A stretch of 64,000 bases of DNA, from the NCBI RefSeq assembly GCF_000355905.1, contig NZ_APLF01000004.1, positions 124,001-188,000 on the forward strand, written 5' to 3'. The position numbers were made by a program, and so were the translations under genes. This DNA is from Psychroflexus gondwanensis ACAM 44 (GTDB taxonomy: Bacteria > Bacteroidota > Bacteroidia > Flavobacteriales > Flavobacteriaceae). The stretch's first letter is position 1; the number at the start of each line of letters is the position of its first letter. Below, in pieces: positions 8,848-18,265 of the stretch. The notes beneath the pieces are model-generated. The model was not told the DNA's origin. It worked only from the letters and a program-made list of their open reading frames with translations, and ran no database searches.

Positions 8848-9786
8848 ATGACTTCCACGTCTTTTTTTTCTAAAAATTTCTCATCGCCCAACCAATTTAT
8901 TGGAAAATTTAATGGCGTTGAGTTAGTTGTGAAACGAGAAGATTTAATTCATCCTATAGTCTCGGGCAACAAATTTAGAAAGCTTAAATATAATCTTTTA
9001 AAAGCTCAGGATGAAGGATTTACTAAAATCCTAACATTTGGTGGAGCCTACTCAAATCACATTGCGGCAACTTCAGAAGCCTGTCATATTCTCGGTTTAG
9101 AGTCTATCGGAATTATACGTGGGCAAGAACTAGGAGAAGATTTGCAGAAAACACTCGCCAGTAATCCAACGCTTAATTTTGCATACCAAAAAAACATGGA
9201 GTTGGTTTTTGTAACCAGAAAAGACTACAGGCTTAAAGAAGGTATTCCAAGCCTCAAAGACCTCTTTGAGTCAGATTTATCAATTTATAGCATTCCAGAA
9301 GGAGGCTCTAATGCATTAGCTATAAAAGGCTGCACTGAAATATTAACTGCAAAAGATGACAGTTTTGATGTCATTTGTTCATCGGCGGGGACTGGCGGAA
9401 CGGTTGCTGGCCTTATAGAGGCCTCAAAACCTCATCAACATGTCTTAGGTTTTTCTGCTTTGAAGGGAGATTTCCTTCAAAATGAGATCTCCAGATGGAC
9501 TTCAAAATCCAATTGGTCTCTTCAAACCGACTTTCATTTTGGAGGCTATGCTAAAGTAAATTCAGAATTGATAGACTTCATAAATTCCTTTCAAAGTAAA
9601 TATCAAATTCAACTGGACCCCATTTATACTGGAAAGATGTTTTACGGCATTTTTGAATTAATAGACTCAGGCTTTTTTTCCAAAAATACTCGTATTTTAG
9701 CAGTTCATACGGGAGGCCTTCAAGGAATTGAAGGTATGAACCGTAGTTTAAAACAAAAAGGACTTCAAACCATTACCCTTTTATGA
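8848..9786 (+). CDS. PLP-dependent D-cysteine desulfhydrase / ACC deaminase family
   Basis: This is a fold-type II PLP enzyme of 312 residues from the ATG at 8848. The Schiff-base lysine is in SGNKFRK (Lys42), followed by FGGAYSNH (64-71) and the phosphate loop SSAGTGGT near 185. These are features of the 1-aminocyclopropane-1-carboxylate deaminase / D-cysteine desulfhydrase family. Most bacterial members that were tested act on D-cysteine rather than ACC, so desulfhydrase is more likely. The stop codon overlaps the start of the next gene (ATGA), so it is translationally coupled to the glucosaminidase lipoprotein. Confidence 0.85.
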   Translation: MTSTSFFSKNFSSPNQFIGKFNGVELVVKREDLIHPIVSGNKFRKLKYNLLKAQDEGFTKILTFGGAYSNHIAATSEACHILGLESIGIIRGQELGEDLQKTLASNPTLNFAYQKNMELVFVTRKDYRLKEGIPSLKDLFESDLSIYSIPEGGSNALAIKGCTEILTAKDDSFDVICSSAGTGGTVAGLIEASKPHQHVLGFSALKGDFLQNEISRWTSKSNWSLQTDFHFGGYAKVNSELIDFINSFQSKYQIQLDPIYTGKMFYGIFELIDSGFFSKNTRILAVHTGGLQGIEGMNRSLKQKGLQTITLL

Positions 9787-10631
9787 AACTAAAAACCAGC
9801 CTCTATATCCTCTTAGTGATTTTAATATCATCCTGTGGATCTTCAAAAAAATCTGTAGCAACAATATCTAAAAAGACCGAGGCTTCCAGGGAAGTCCCTA
9901 GAGCCGATCCTCGACCAAAGGAGAATAAAGAGGTAGACAGAACAGAAGACTTGGTGGTTTCTGAAGCTGAAATAGACCTTGCCAGCTTAAGCCCAGTCGA
10001 TCGCTACATATACGATTATGCGGGTGTTGCCCAAGAAGAAATGAGACTCTACGGCATCCCTGCGAGCATTAAGATTGCTCAAGGAATTCTGGAATCTGGA
10101 TCTGGAAATGGCCCGCTCACAAGGCGCTCTAACAATCATTTCGGGATAAAATGTAACGGCTGGCAAGGCGAGAAGGTCTATCATGATGATGATGAGGCTC
10201 AAGAATGTTTTAGAAAATACAATGACCCCAAATATTCCTTCAGAGATCATTCTTTATTTTTATTTGAAAGAAATCGGTATGCTTTTTTGTTTGATTATAA
10301 GAGCGATGATTACACCTCCTGGGCTAGAGGATTAAAACGTGCAGGCTACGCAACAGACCCTAGATATCCTCAAAAATTGATAAGTCTCATTGAACGGTAT
10401 AACCTTAATGAGTTTGATAAAGAAGTGTTAGGAAAAAATGCAGATATGCCTTTACCGAAGCCACAGAGGGTTTCAAATAGCGATTTAGAATTCTATCTCG
10501 TCAAAAAAGGGGATACACTTTATAATATTTCTGAAAAATTTGACTTAACTGTTGAAGAATTAAAATTAATTAATAGGTTGAAGCATGACCACATCCAAAT
10601 TGGTCAAGAATTAAAAGTAAAAACAAGATAA
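9783..10631 (+). CDS. Glucosaminidase-LysM lipoprotein (peptidoglycan hydrolase)
   Basis: The 282-residue protein starts with a leader and lipobox ISSC (Cys18), a linker rich in charged residues (20-68), a mannosyl-glycoprotein endo-beta-N-acetylglucosaminidase-like domain (about 72-210) and a C-terminal LysM (238-281, with [11 protein letters not shown]). [11 protein letters not shown] places the catalytic Glu at 104, and NNHFGIKC follows as in the FlgJ/AcmA group. It should cut peptidoglycan glycan strands from the membrane surface. It is coupled to the gene before by ATGA and to hemL by a one-base gap. Confidence 0.92.
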   Translation: MKLKTSLYILLVILISSCGSSKKSVATISKKTEASREVPRADPRPKENKEVDRTEDLVVSEAEIDLASLSPVDRYIYDYAGVAQEEMRLYGIPASIKIAQGILESGSGNGPLTRRSNNHFGIKCNGWQGEKVYHDDDEAQECFRKYNDPKYSFRDHSLFLFERNRYAFLFDYKSDDYTSWARGLKRAGYATDPRYPQKLISLIERYNLNEFDKEVLGKNADMPLPKPQRVSNSDLEFYLVKKGDTLYNISEKFDLTVEELKLINRLKHDHIQIGQELKVKTR

Positions 10632-10632
10632 T

Positions 10633-11922
10633 ATGATTTACAAACGAAGTAGTGCATTGTTTAATGAAGCCAAAAAGTACATTCCAGGGGGTGTGAATTC
10701 TCCTGTGAGAGCATTCAATGCTGTGGGTGGCGATCCTATTTTCGTAAAAAAAGCTAAAGGAGCTTATCTATATGACGAAGACGATAACAAACTGATTGAT
10801 TATATCTCATCATGGGGCCCTATGATTCTTGGGCATGCGCATCCAGCTGTTGTTAAAGCAATAGTGGAGCGAACAAAAGACGGAACATCTTTCGGTATTC
10901 CTACTGCTCTAGAAACTGAGATTGCTAAACTTGCAGTGAATATGGTTCCAGGAATTGATAAGATTCGATTTGTCAATAGTGGTACTGAAGCCTGTATGAG
11001 TGCCGTAAGGTTGGCGAGAGGGTATACCCAAAAAGATAAAATCATCAAGTTTGCAGGATGCTACCACGGACATAGTGACTCCTTTCTCATCCAAGCCGGA
11101 AGTGGTGCCGTAACTTTTGGTGAACCAAATTCTCCAGGAGTTACCAAAGGAACTGCAAAAGATACTCTGTTAGCAGATTACAATAATTTAGAAAGCGTTG
11201 AAAAGCTAGTAAAAGAAAATAAAGGAGACATAGCTTGTATTATTATAGAACCTGTCGCCGGTAATATGGGTTGTATTCTTCCCAAAAAAGGATTTCTTGA
11301 AGGTCTGAGACAGATTTGTGATGATAACAAGATCTTGCTAGTATTTGATGAAGTGATGACAGGCTTTAGGCTTGCACCAGGAGGTGTCCAAGAATTATTG
11401 GGAGTTGAAGCCGATATTGTGACGTTTGGAAAAGTTGTAGGTGGAGGTCTACCCGTTGGGGCTTTCGCTGGAAAATCAGAGATCATGAATCATCTTTCTC
11501 CGGACGGCCCAGTTTATCAAGCGGGTACTCTTAGTGGTAATCCCTTGGCTATGGCGGCAGGGTATACCATGCTCAAAGAGCTGAACAACAATAGAGAGAT
11601 CTTTGAAAGCCTTGATAAAAAGACTGCATATTTACATGAAGGCATGGCCAAGGTGCTTAACGACGCTAATATTGATCACCAAATCAACAGAATAGGATCT
11701 ATGATTTCTATTCACTTCTGCAAGGAACCTGTCGTCGATTTTGAAACGGCTGCTCATGGAAATAACCCTAAGTTTAAAACCTACTTTCATGGGATGCTGG
11801 ACCGAGGTGTCTATATGCCCCCTAGTGCCTTCGAGAGTTATTTTTTAAATGATGCTTTGTCTTATGAAGATATAGACCACACCGTCAATGCACTTTCTGA
11901 ATTTGTCCATGAGTTAAAATAA
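10633..11922 (+). CDS. hemL: Glutamate-1-semialdehyde 2,1-aminomutase
   Basis: HemL converts glutamate-1-semialdehyde to 5-aminolevulinate with PMP/PLP, the last step of the C5 route to heme. The 429-residue length is typical. Visible are [13 protein letters not shown] near the N-terminus, NSGTEA (115-120), YHGHSDSF (144-151), FDEVMTGFR (238-246) and the PLP lysine in [15 protein letters not shown] (Lys267). The family-specific [10 protein letters not shown] separates it from other class III aminotransferases. It follows the LysM gene by one base, so it is in the same transcript. Confidence 0.97.
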   Translation: MIYKRSSALFNEAKKYIPGGVNSPVRAFNAVGGDPIFVKKAKGAYLYDEDDNKLIDYISSWGPMILGHAHPAVVKAIVERTKDGTSFGIPTALETEIAKLAVNMVPGIDKIRFVNSGTEACMSAVRLARGYTQKDKIIKFAGCYHGHSDSFLIQAGSGAVTFGEPNSPGVTKGTAKDTLLADYNNLESVEKLVKENKGDIACIIIEPVAGNMGCILPKKGFLEGLRQICDDNKILLVFDEVMTGFRLAPGGVQELLGVEADIVTFGKVVGGGLPVGAFAGKSEIMNHLSPDGPVYQAGTLSGNPLAMAAGYTMLKELNNNREIFESLDKKTAYLHEGMAKVLNDANIDHQINRIGSMISIHFCKEPVVDFETAAHGNNPKFKTYFHGMLDRGVYMPPSAFESYFLNDALSYEDIDHTVNALSEFVHELK

Positions 11923-11989
11923 TTTTTTTGAAAATGCTTAGGATATTATTGACTAAATGTTAATTTTATCAAAATAAAAATCTAATCTA

Positions 11990-12295
11990 ATGGAAACTAA
12001 CCAAACTAAACCACCAATGCCCTCTAACCATTTGGCATTGGCTATCATTACTACTATTTTATGCTGTTTACCAGCGGGAATTGTAAGCATTGTTTATGCC
12101 TCTCAGGTTAACACAAAGTATAATGCAGGAGATTACGAAGGCGCAGAAAAGTCTTCTAAAAATGCGAAAACATGGTGGATTGTTGCCCTTATCGTTGGAC
12201 TTGTCATTGTGATCGCTTATGCATTATTTATTTTTGTATTTGCGGGTGAAGCTTTTTTGGATGCTTATAATGAAGAGATGCAAAATTATAATTAA
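11990..12295 (+). CDS. CD225/dispanin-type membrane protein
   Basis: The 101-residue protein has two membrane segments (about 14-37 and 64-92). Between them lies the loop ASQVNTKYNAGDYEGAEKSS, and LAIITTILCCLPAGIVSIVYA is replaced here only in detail from the CD225 signature (cysteines at 24-25 and the PxGxxSIVYA core). Animal relatives are the interferon-induced transmembrane proteins; bacterial members have no settled role. It is followed closely by two more small membrane-protein genes on the same strand. Confidence 0.85.
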   Translation: METNQTKPPMPSNHLALAIITTILCCLPAGIVSIVYASQVNTKYNAGDYEGAEKSSKNAKTWWIVALIVGLVIVIAYALFIFVFAGEAFLDAYNEEMQNYN

Positions 12296-12303
12296 AAGCA
12301 TAA

Positions 12304-12714
12304 GTGAAGAAAAGCATATCAATTCTTAAAAAAATAAGCATACCCATTGCGATTCTAGCCTTGGGTATGCTTTATTTTAATTTAAACCCAAAGTCTTTTG
12401 CCTACTTCCCAAAATGCCCCTTTTATAGTTTTACCGGTTTGTACTGTCCTGGATGTGGATCCCAACGTGCTTTTCATGAAATGCTCCACGGAAATTTATG
12501 GGTAGGCATCCAACATAATTTTCTTATAATCTTAGCTCTTTTGGTTATTTTCTATAAGTTTTATGTATTTTTCCATAATAGTTTTCAAAAGGAAAACACA
12601 GTTAAAAACATACTTTATCATAACGCAGCGCCATGGGTCATATTGGTAGTTGTGTTGAGTTTTTGGGTTTTGAGAAATATCCCGATGGATCCATTCATTA
12701 TTTTGGCTCCTTGA
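12304..12714 (+). CDS. DUF2752 membrane protein
   Basis: The 136-residue protein begins at a GTG eight bases after the previous stop. The FTGLYCPGCGSQRA signature (43-56, Cys48 and Cys51) with an extra Cys38, plus three membrane helices (about 12-28, 66-86, 104-121), defines DUF2752. The function is unknown; the cysteine pair may be redox-active or bind metal. The C-terminus keeps WVLRNIP as in family members. It is probably co-transcribed with the CD225-like gene. Confidence 0.82.
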   Translation: MKKSISILKKISIPIAILALGMLYFNLNPKSFAYFPKCPFYSFTGLYCPGCGSQRAFHEMLHGNLWVGIQHNFLIILALLVIFYKFYVFFHNSFQKENTVKNILYHNAAPWVILVVVLSFWVLRNIPMDPFIILAP

Positions 12715-12720
12715 TCCTAT

Positions 12721-13080
12721 ATGATGGTATTACAGATTTTAGTTTTATTTATAAGCGTTTCTTTCTTTTTTTATGGACTAGGATGTTTTTATAGTCCTAC
12801 CATGTATAAAGAATTTGAACGTTTTGGTTTATCTAAGGGGCAAAGGAAAATCACTGGATTTTTTCAAGTCTTAGGAGCTTGTGGCCTGAGTTATGGATTT
12901 TATTTCAATCCTATTTTAGGGTTCTCTGCTGCTTTGGGTCTTAGCGTTTTAATGAGTCTTGGATTTGGAGTCCGGCTAAAAATAAAAGACAGCTTCGTAC
13001 AATCCTTTCCTTCTTTATTTTTTGCGCTACTTAATTTGTTTGTCTCTTACCAATTCTATGCCTTGCTAATTTCAGTTTAA
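12721..13080 (+). CDS. DoxX-like small membrane protein
   Basis: The 119-residue protein has four predicted membrane helices and the family pattern FFYGLGCFYSPTMYKEFERFG near the N-terminus, then GFFQVLGACGLSYGF in the second helix. This fits the DoxX-like group (four-helix proteins of uncertain function). It is third in a run of small membrane genes. Its stop abuts the stop of the convergent SLC13 gene with no space between them. Confidence 0.68.
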   Translation: MMVLQILVLFISVSFFFYGLGCFYSPTMYKEFERFGLSKGQRKITGFFQVLGACGLSYGFYFNPILGFSAALGLSVLMSLGFGVRLKIKDSFVQSFPSLFFALLNLFVSYQFYALLISV

Positions 13081-14877
13081 TTAAACCAAATTAAAGTACC
13101 AAGGAATCATAAAACTTGAAATTACCCAGAATAAAAAATTCAAAAAGATCCCTACTTTAAAAAAATCTTTGAATTTATAATTTCCAGCACTATAGACCAT
13201 GGTATTGGTTTGATAACCAATGGGTGTCATAAAAGTAGCTGAAGCAGCAATCATAACCGTAACCAAAAAAGGTAAAACTTCTACGCCAGAGGTATGCGCG
13301 ATAGCTATCGCAATAGGGGTCATAAGAGCTGCAGAGGCATTGTTGGACATGACTTCCGTTAGCAGAGAGGTAGCTAAATACAATCCAGAAATCACCGCAA
13401 TAATTCCCATGGGCGCAAGTTGATCTACCAACGCTTCTGCGATAAACAAGTCAAGACCTGTTTTATTGATAGCTAAACCTAAACTAAGCGCTCCAACCAA
13501 TAAGAAAATTATCTTCCAGTTGATAGCTTCATAAATTTCTTTCATGCTAAGAATCTTAGCCAAAACAAGGATGATAACAGCTGAAATGGCCCCTACCATA
13601 ATATCTAAAATTCCAAGACTCGCTAAAACAACCATAATGGAAATAAGACCTATCACAATACCAAATTTCTTTTTATCAAATTCTGTGATATGATTTTCTG
13701 ATAAAAGAACAAAAGGTGTGTTTTGACCAGCTTCTAATTTATTTAGTTCTTTGACATAATGTGATTTTACTTCGGCCAGAATGACATCTCCTGCGCTCAG
13801 TTTAACATCGTATAAATCATCATGCTTAATATCTTCTTTATGCTTTATCGCCAGTGGTATAGCTCTATAGCGCCTCCTAAAATCGAGCTCTTTTAGGGTT
13901 TTTCCGTGAATTTCTGAAGAGGAGGTAATCACCATTTCTACCAAAGCTGAATTCTTACCAGATAGATCACTATCCCCTATTTTTAAGGGAGACACTGCTA
14001 AAGTTTTTGTTTTTCCTTTTAGGGATTTCAACTTTTCTACATCACATTTCACTTTCAGGATATCACCTTCATTTAATTCAAAATCACCTGGAGGTAAAGT
14101 AAATGAGTTGCCGTTTCGCCTTACTTCAATAATATCTATATTGAATTCTGTCACCAATTCGGAGTCCATAATTTTTTTGCCAATGGATGATGAATTGGAT
14201 AACAACTCGACTAAAGTGATGTAATTATTGACGTCAAATTTGGATTTTAAATCTTTAGAACGCCTTGATTTAGGTAATAATTTAATACCGAAAATCGACA
14301 TATACACCACACCTACAACAAGTAATACCCCTGCAATGGGAGTCATTTGGAACATACTTATAGCTTGTTCGCCCTCTTTTTCAGCTATCCCGCTCACCAA
14401 AATATTGGTAGAAGTCCCAATTAAAGTACACATACCACCGAAAATGGAAGCGAAAGAGAGAGGTATAAGCATTTTGGAAGGACTTTGCCCCGAAGCATGG
14501 GCAATTTGAATAACCACGGGAATAAAGACTGCAACGACCGGTGTATTATTCACAAATGCTGAAATAATAGCGATCATAAACATCATCATCAAAATTCCTG
14601 CATTGAATTTATATCGGAAAATTTTTGATAACCGATGAGCTAGGACTTGTAAAGCTCCAGTTTTGAGAAGTGCTGCACTCAATACAAACATAAAGGCCAC
14701 AGTAATGGTTGCTTTGTTACTAAAGCCCTCTACCCCTTCTTCAGGCGTAATGACTCCTCCTATTACCAAAATAATCATGATAGAAATAGCAACAAGGTCT
14801 ATAGGTAAGGCTTCTGTCGCAAAAAGAATAATTGCAAGAACAATGACACCAATAGTTATAATTGCAGCTGTGGTCAT
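13081..14877 (-). CDS. SLC13-family transporter with RCK_C domains, probable sulfate permease
   Basis: This 598-residue inner-membrane protein has N-terminal helices (1-205), two cytoplasmic RCK/TrkA-C domains (about 215-375, with GDILKVKCD and GDVILAEVKS) and C-terminal helices (395-598). FVNNTPVVAVFIPVV (about 108-122) and TEVMSNNASAALMTPIA are the paired SLC13 re-entrant signatures with SNT/NNT-type motifs. Proteins of this layout in algae and bacteria include Na/sulfate transporters. The neighbouring Rrf2 regulator and a dyad in the promoter support a role in sulfur uptake, by inference. Dicarboxylate transport is the alternative. Confidence 0.85.
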   Translation of the reverse strand: MTTAAIITIGVIVLAIILFATEALPIDLVAISIMIILVIGGVITPEEGVEGFSNKATITVAFMFVLSAALLKTGALQVLAHRLSKIFRYKFNAGILMMMFMIAIISAFVNNTPVVAVFIPVVIQIAHASGQSPSKMLIPLSFASIFGGMCTLIGTSTNILVSGIAEKEGEQAISMFQMTPIAGVLLVVGVVYMSIFGIKLLPKSRRSKDLKSKFDVNNYITLVELLSNSSSIGKKIMDSELVTEFNIDIIEVRRNGNSFTLPPGDFELNEGDILKVKCDVEKLKSLKGKTKTLAVSPLKIGDSDLSGKNSALVEMVITSSSEIHGKTLKELDFRRRYRAIPLAIKHKEDIKHDDLYDVKLSAGDVILAEVKSHYVKELNKLEAGQNTPFVLLSENHITEFDKKKFGIVIGLISIMVVLASLGILDIMVGAISAVIILVLAKILSMKEIYEAINWKIIFLLVGALSLGLAINKTGLDLFIAEALVDQLAPMGIIAVISGLYLATSLLTEVMSNNASAALMTPIAIAIAHTSGVEVLPFLVTVMIAASATFMTPIGYQTNTMVYSAGNYKFKDFFKVGIFLNFLFWVISSFMIPWYFNLV

Positions 14878-14891
14878 TTATTTTTTTTGTT

Positions 14892-14899
14892 CAAATATA
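14892..14899 (-). promoter_or_regulatory. -7 element for the SLC13 gene
   Basis: On the minus strand the bases are TATATTTG, a perfect TAnnTTTG -7 match, ending 14 bases before the ATG at 14877. The dyad at 14904-14924 sits directly upstream, where a repressor would block polymerase. Confidence 0.55.
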
Positions 14900-14903
14900 G
14901 AAT

Positions 14904-14924
14904 AGTCTACTAAATCTATAGACT
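14904..14924. promoter_or_regulatory. Inverted repeat, candidate Rrf2 operator
   Basis: AGTCTA and TAGACT are separated by nine bases, giving a 21-base dyad between about -13 and -35 of the SLC13 promoter. The size and the AT-rich centre resemble operators of IscR/CymR-type Rrf2 proteins, and an Rrf2 gene ends 25 bases away. Binding is inference. Confidence 0.45.
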
Positions 14925-14948
14925 TTATTTGTAAAAAAATAGATTCAA

Positions 14949-15386
14949 CTATAAATCGGTAATTAAATGACGTTCTCTTTTGATGATTTCCGCTAGATTC
15001 GCTTTCTTGAGGAGTTCCACAGTTTTGTTTCTTACTTCATAAAAAACATCCCTTATTCCGCAGGTTTCTTCATCCTTACATTCCTCACACCTTTCGTAAT
15101 ATTTGTAGGTCACACAGGGAAGAAAAGCGATAGGCCCATCAAAAAGACGCATCACATCAGCTAAGTTAATATCTTCTGGATTTTGTAACAGATAATAACC
15201 ACCGCCCTTTCCTTTTTTGCTAGCGAGAACCCCAGCCTTTTTTAGATTAAGTAGAATAGACTCTAAAAATTTTCTGGGAATATGTTCTTTTTCAGCAATT
15301 TCACTAATGACAATAGGTCCTTCTCCGTTTCGCTTTGCAAGATAAACCAAAGCGTTAATTGCGTATTTTGTCTTTTTTGAAATCAT
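14949..15386 (-). CDS. Rrf2-family regulator, cysteine-rich
   Basis: This 146-residue winged-helix protein from the ATG at 15386 has the Rrf2 pattern KTKYAINALVYLA (5-17), a helix-turn-helix with ISEIAEKEHIPRKFLESIL, the wing KKGKGGGYYL, then a cysteine group LPCVTYKYYERCEECKDEE with a further TCG. Four cysteines in this region could ligate an Fe-S cluster as in IscR or sense sulfur status as in CymR-like proteins. A longer open frame upstream overlaps recQ and lacks family similarity. It is divergent from recQ and its end faces the SLC13 promoter, which makes that gene a likely target. Confidence 0.87.
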   Translation of the reverse strand: MISKKTKYAINALVYLAKRNGEGPIVISEIAEKEHIPRKFLESILLNLKKAGVLASKKGKGGGYYLLQNPEDINLADVMRLFDGPIAFLPCVTYKYYERCEECKDEETCGIRDVFYEVRNKTVELLKKANLAEIIKRERHLITDL

Positions 15387-15391
15387 TCTTA

Positions 15392-15399
15392 CAAATATA
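15392..15399 (-). promoter_or_regulatory. -7 element for the Rrf2 gene
   Basis: On the minus strand this reads TATATTTG. Only five bases separate it from the ATG at 15386, so the transcript would have almost no leader. That supports this ATG as the start rather than codons further upstream. Confidence 0.45.
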
Positions 15400-15467
15400 T
15401 CATTATTCATCTTTAAAAAAATGGAACTGAAATTGTAATTTGCGATTTCAATTTCGAAATCCATTTC

Positions 15468-17552
15468 ATGACCTCTCAAGTGATAGCAAACAGTCTTTCT
15501 CATCTTAAAAAATACTTCGGTTACGATAGTTTTAGAAAAGATCAAGCTGAAATTATTAAACATGTTTTAGACGGTAAAGATGCCCTTGTCGTGATGCCCA
15601 CTGGTGGAGGAAAGTCGATGTGTTTTCAGCTTCCTGCCTTAGAATTTGAGGGACTTACTCTAGTTATTTCACCACTCATCGCTTTAATGAAAGATCAAGT
15701 TGATGGATTGAGAAGCAATGGAATTCCTGCAGATTTCTACAATTCTACCCAAACTCCTGAAGTCCAACTTGAGATTAAATCTAAAGTAGCCAACCGAAAA
15801 ATAAAACTGCTTTATACAGCCCCAGAAAGTTTATCTGGACTCCAAGAGATTTTAAGCGAAACTTATATCAGTTGTGTTGCTGTAGATGAAGCTCATTGCA
15901 TCTCTTCTTGGGGTCATGATTTTAGACCTTCCTACCAGCAACTTGGATTTTTAAAAAAGTCTTTACCTAACACACCCGTCATTGCTTTAACAGCAACTGC
16001 AGACAAAACTACCCGGAAGGATATTTTAAAGCAATTGGGGATCCCAAAAGCTAAAGCTTTCCTCTCTTCTTTTGATAGAGAAAATATTTTCCTTGAGGTG
16101 AGAGTTGCAGATAAACGCCTCAAACAAATTGAAAACTTTCTTTTAAGAAGGAAAGATGAAGCTGGCATAGTGTATTGTTTAAGTAGAAAATCCACTGAAA
16201 AATTAGCCAAAGATCTTACAAAGAAGGGATTTAAAGCGAAGGCCTATCATGCTGGTTTAGCATCTGAAGAGAGGTCCAAAATTCAAGAAGAATTTGTCTA
16301 TGATAAGACTCAAATTATTTGTGCAACAGTAGCCTTCGGAATGGGAATTGACAAGTCCAACGTTCGTTGGGTGATACACTATAATATGCCTAAAAACCTT
16401 GAAGGCTACTATCAAGAAATAGGTCGTGCTGGGAGAGATGGCTTGCAGGCGAATGCTCTTATGTTTCATTCTTATGCAGATGTGATACAATACAAACGCT
16501 TTATTGAAAATAGTATGAACCAAGAGGTTCAGGAAGCTAAACTGGACCGTATCAAACAATTTGCGGAGGCTACCTCCTGTAGAAGGCGTGTTCTATTAGG
16601 TTACTTCGGCGAACACCTTACAGAAAATTGTGGGTTTTGTGATGTTTGTAAGAATCCTCCTCGCTTTTTTGATGCCAAACTTACAGCACAAAAAGCACTT
16701 TCTGCTGTAGCGCGTGCTAAACAAAAAGAGCCTATAGGGATGATTATAGATATTTTGAGAGGGGCAAAAAATGCCGCGATCTACGACAAGGGATATCAAA
16801 ATATTAAAACCTATGGCATTGGTGACAACATAAGCTGGAAAGACTGGCAGCATTATATTTTACAACTTATTAATTTAGGCTATATAGAAATTGCATTTCA
16901 CAGAGGGAATGCTTTAGAGTTTACACCACTAGCCAAAAAGGTCTTATTTGAAGATGAACAGGTTTGGCTAACGAAACCTAAACAAGATCAGATTTCGTCT
17001 TCACAACCAAAACAAACCTTGAAATCTTCTAACTTGTTCACTCAGTTGAAACAATTGAGAATGCAAATATCTATTGAAGAAAACATACCGCCCTACTTAG
17101 TTTTTAACGATGCCACTTTAAAACAAATAGAAAAAGAGAGGCCACTTGACGAAGATGAATTTAAAACCATTAGCGGTGTAAATTCTTTAAAGTCTGAAAA
17201 ATATGCCGATAGCTTTATTGAAGTCATTGAGAAATTCAACATTAAAAAAAGAAAGAAAACCTCAACTTATGAGCAGACCTATACTCTTTTCAAAAATGGA
17301 AATAGCATTGAAGAAATTGCAAAAACAAGAAATTTAAAGTCGACGACAGTCATTTCACATCTCTGCACTCTAGTAGAAAAAGGTAAACCCATCGATTTAA
17401 GTAAACTGGTTTCATCTTCCGAAGTAAAAAAAGTCGAAAATATCCTCAAAGAAACAGACTACGAAGGAGCCCTAAAACCGATTTTTGAAGCTCTAGAAGG
17501 AAATATGAGTTACGAAAAAATTAGGCTTGCAGTAACAATTCTTAAAAAATAA
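15468..17552 (+). CDS. recQ: ATP-dependent DNA helicase RecQ
   Basis: RecQ unwinds DNA 3'-5' in repair and fork restart. The 694-residue protein has Walker A PTGGGKS (44-50), DEAH (140-143), ALTATA (173-178), the helicase C motif [10 protein letters not shown] (316-325), the RecQ zinc site with cysteines 371, 388, 391 and 394, an RQC winged helix (about 405-510) and an HRDC domain (about 520-595). About 100 further residues at the C-terminus carry a helix-turn-helix-like repeat ([18 protein letters not shown]), as in RecQ of many Bacteroidota and Firmicutes. The stop abuts the stop of the convergent gene. Confidence 0.96.
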   Translation: MTSQVIANSLSHLKKYFGYDSFRKDQAEIIKHVLDGKDALVVMPTGGGKSMCFQLPALEFEGLTLVISPLIALMKDQVDGLRSNGIPADFYNSTQTPEVQLEIKSKVANRKIKLLYTAPESLSGLQEILSETYISCVAVDEAHCISSWGHDFRPSYQQLGFLKKSLPNTPVIALTATADKTTRKDILKQLGIPKAKAFLSSFDRENIFLEVRVADKRLKQIENFLLRRKDEAGIVYCLSRKSTEKLAKDLTKKGFKAKAYHAGLASEERSKIQEEFVYDKTQIICATVAFGMGIDKSNVRWVIHYNMPKNLEGYYQEIGRAGRDGLQANALMFHSYADVIQYKRFIENSMNQEVQEAKLDRIKQFAEATSCRRRVLLGYFGEHLTENCGFCDVCKNPPRFFDAKLTAQKALSAVARAKQKEPIGMIIDILRGAKNAAIYDKGYQNIKTYGIGDNISWKDWQHYILQLINLGYIEIAFHRGNALEFTPLAKKVLFEDEQVWLTKPKQDQISSSQPKQTLKSSNLFTQLKQLRMQISIEENIPPYLVFNDATLKQIEKERPLDEDEFKTISGVNSLKSEKYADSFIEVIEKFNIKKRKKTSTYEQTYTLFKNGNSIEEIAKTRNLKSTTVISHLCTLVEKGKPIDLSKLVSSSEVKKVENILKETDYEGALKPIFEALEGNMSYEKIRLAVTILKK

Positions 17553-18200
17553 TTATTTATTTCTAACAATAACAGTACTCGCTTTTACACCAGTCAACAA
17601 ATTCCAAACGTTTCTAGATATCATTTTTGAACCATCTATAATTTTCAACTCTGCAGTATTAGGACCTGCTTCACCTTGATTCAACGCAATAAACTCTATT
17701 TTATTGAAACCAATTTCTATAGGAATAGTAATTTCTTTATAAGCATTTTCGAGTAGTAGATTTTCTACGATAATCTTACCGTTTAACCTTACCTGTACGC
17801 GATCTCCATCATACATCATATGGTCTCTACAGATAAAAACAATCTTATCTGAAGAAGTCACGAATTCACCGAGACTCATGTCTTCAGCCCATTCTTCCTT
17901 CATGTTTTTATTCTCGTCCTCAGGCTTTCTATTCAGTTTATCTGTCCATATATCGCTAGGATTCGTAAACTGAGTCTTAGCCTTAAAATCAACACCCTCT
18001 TCATTTTTAGCAAAAATATCTTTGACTTTACTTCTATTGGGTACACCTAGTCTATTCATTCCCGAAGAAGAATTTGAAGACTTAAATTTTGGGTTATTGA
18101 TCACTTCAGATCCACGAGAAGGAAAGTCGCGATTTTGTGCATTCGCCATAAAAGCAACACAAAGTAAAAAGGGTAAGAAGCTGATTTTAAAGATTTTCAT
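17553..18200 (-). CDS. Exported protein of unknown function
   Basis: The 215-residue protein has a clear signal peptide (MKIFKISFLPFLLCVAFMANAQ) ending near residue 22, an Asn/Ser-rich linker to about 100, and a beta-rich C-terminal half (CRDHMMYDGDRVQVRLNGK, then IPIEIGFNKIEFIALNQG) that reads like a carbohydrate-binding or jelly-roll module. I do not recognise a named family. It follows the phosphopantetheinyl transferase gene by 65 bases on the same strand but probably has its own promoter. Confidence 0.7.
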   Translation of the reverse strand: MKIFKISFLPFLLCVAFMANAQNRDFPSRGSEVINNPKFKSSNSSSGMNRLGVPNRSKVKDIFAKNEEGVDFKAKTQFTNPSDIWTDKLNRKPEDENKNMKEEWAEDMSLGEFVTSSDKIVFICRDHMMYDGDRVQVRLNGKIIVENLLLENAYKEITIPIEIGFNKIEFIALNQGEAGPNTAELKIIDGSKMISRNVWNLLTGVKASTVIVRNK

Positions 18201-18265
18201 AATTCAAATATACTTAATCTTAATGTACATAAATTATACCACACGCAAAATTCTTTCTTAAAACC

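Noticed and set aside
15387-15563. Longer N-terminus for the Rrf2 regulator.
   Set aside because: It overlaps the divergent recQ start and has no Rrf2 similarity; the family begins at MISKKTKYA.
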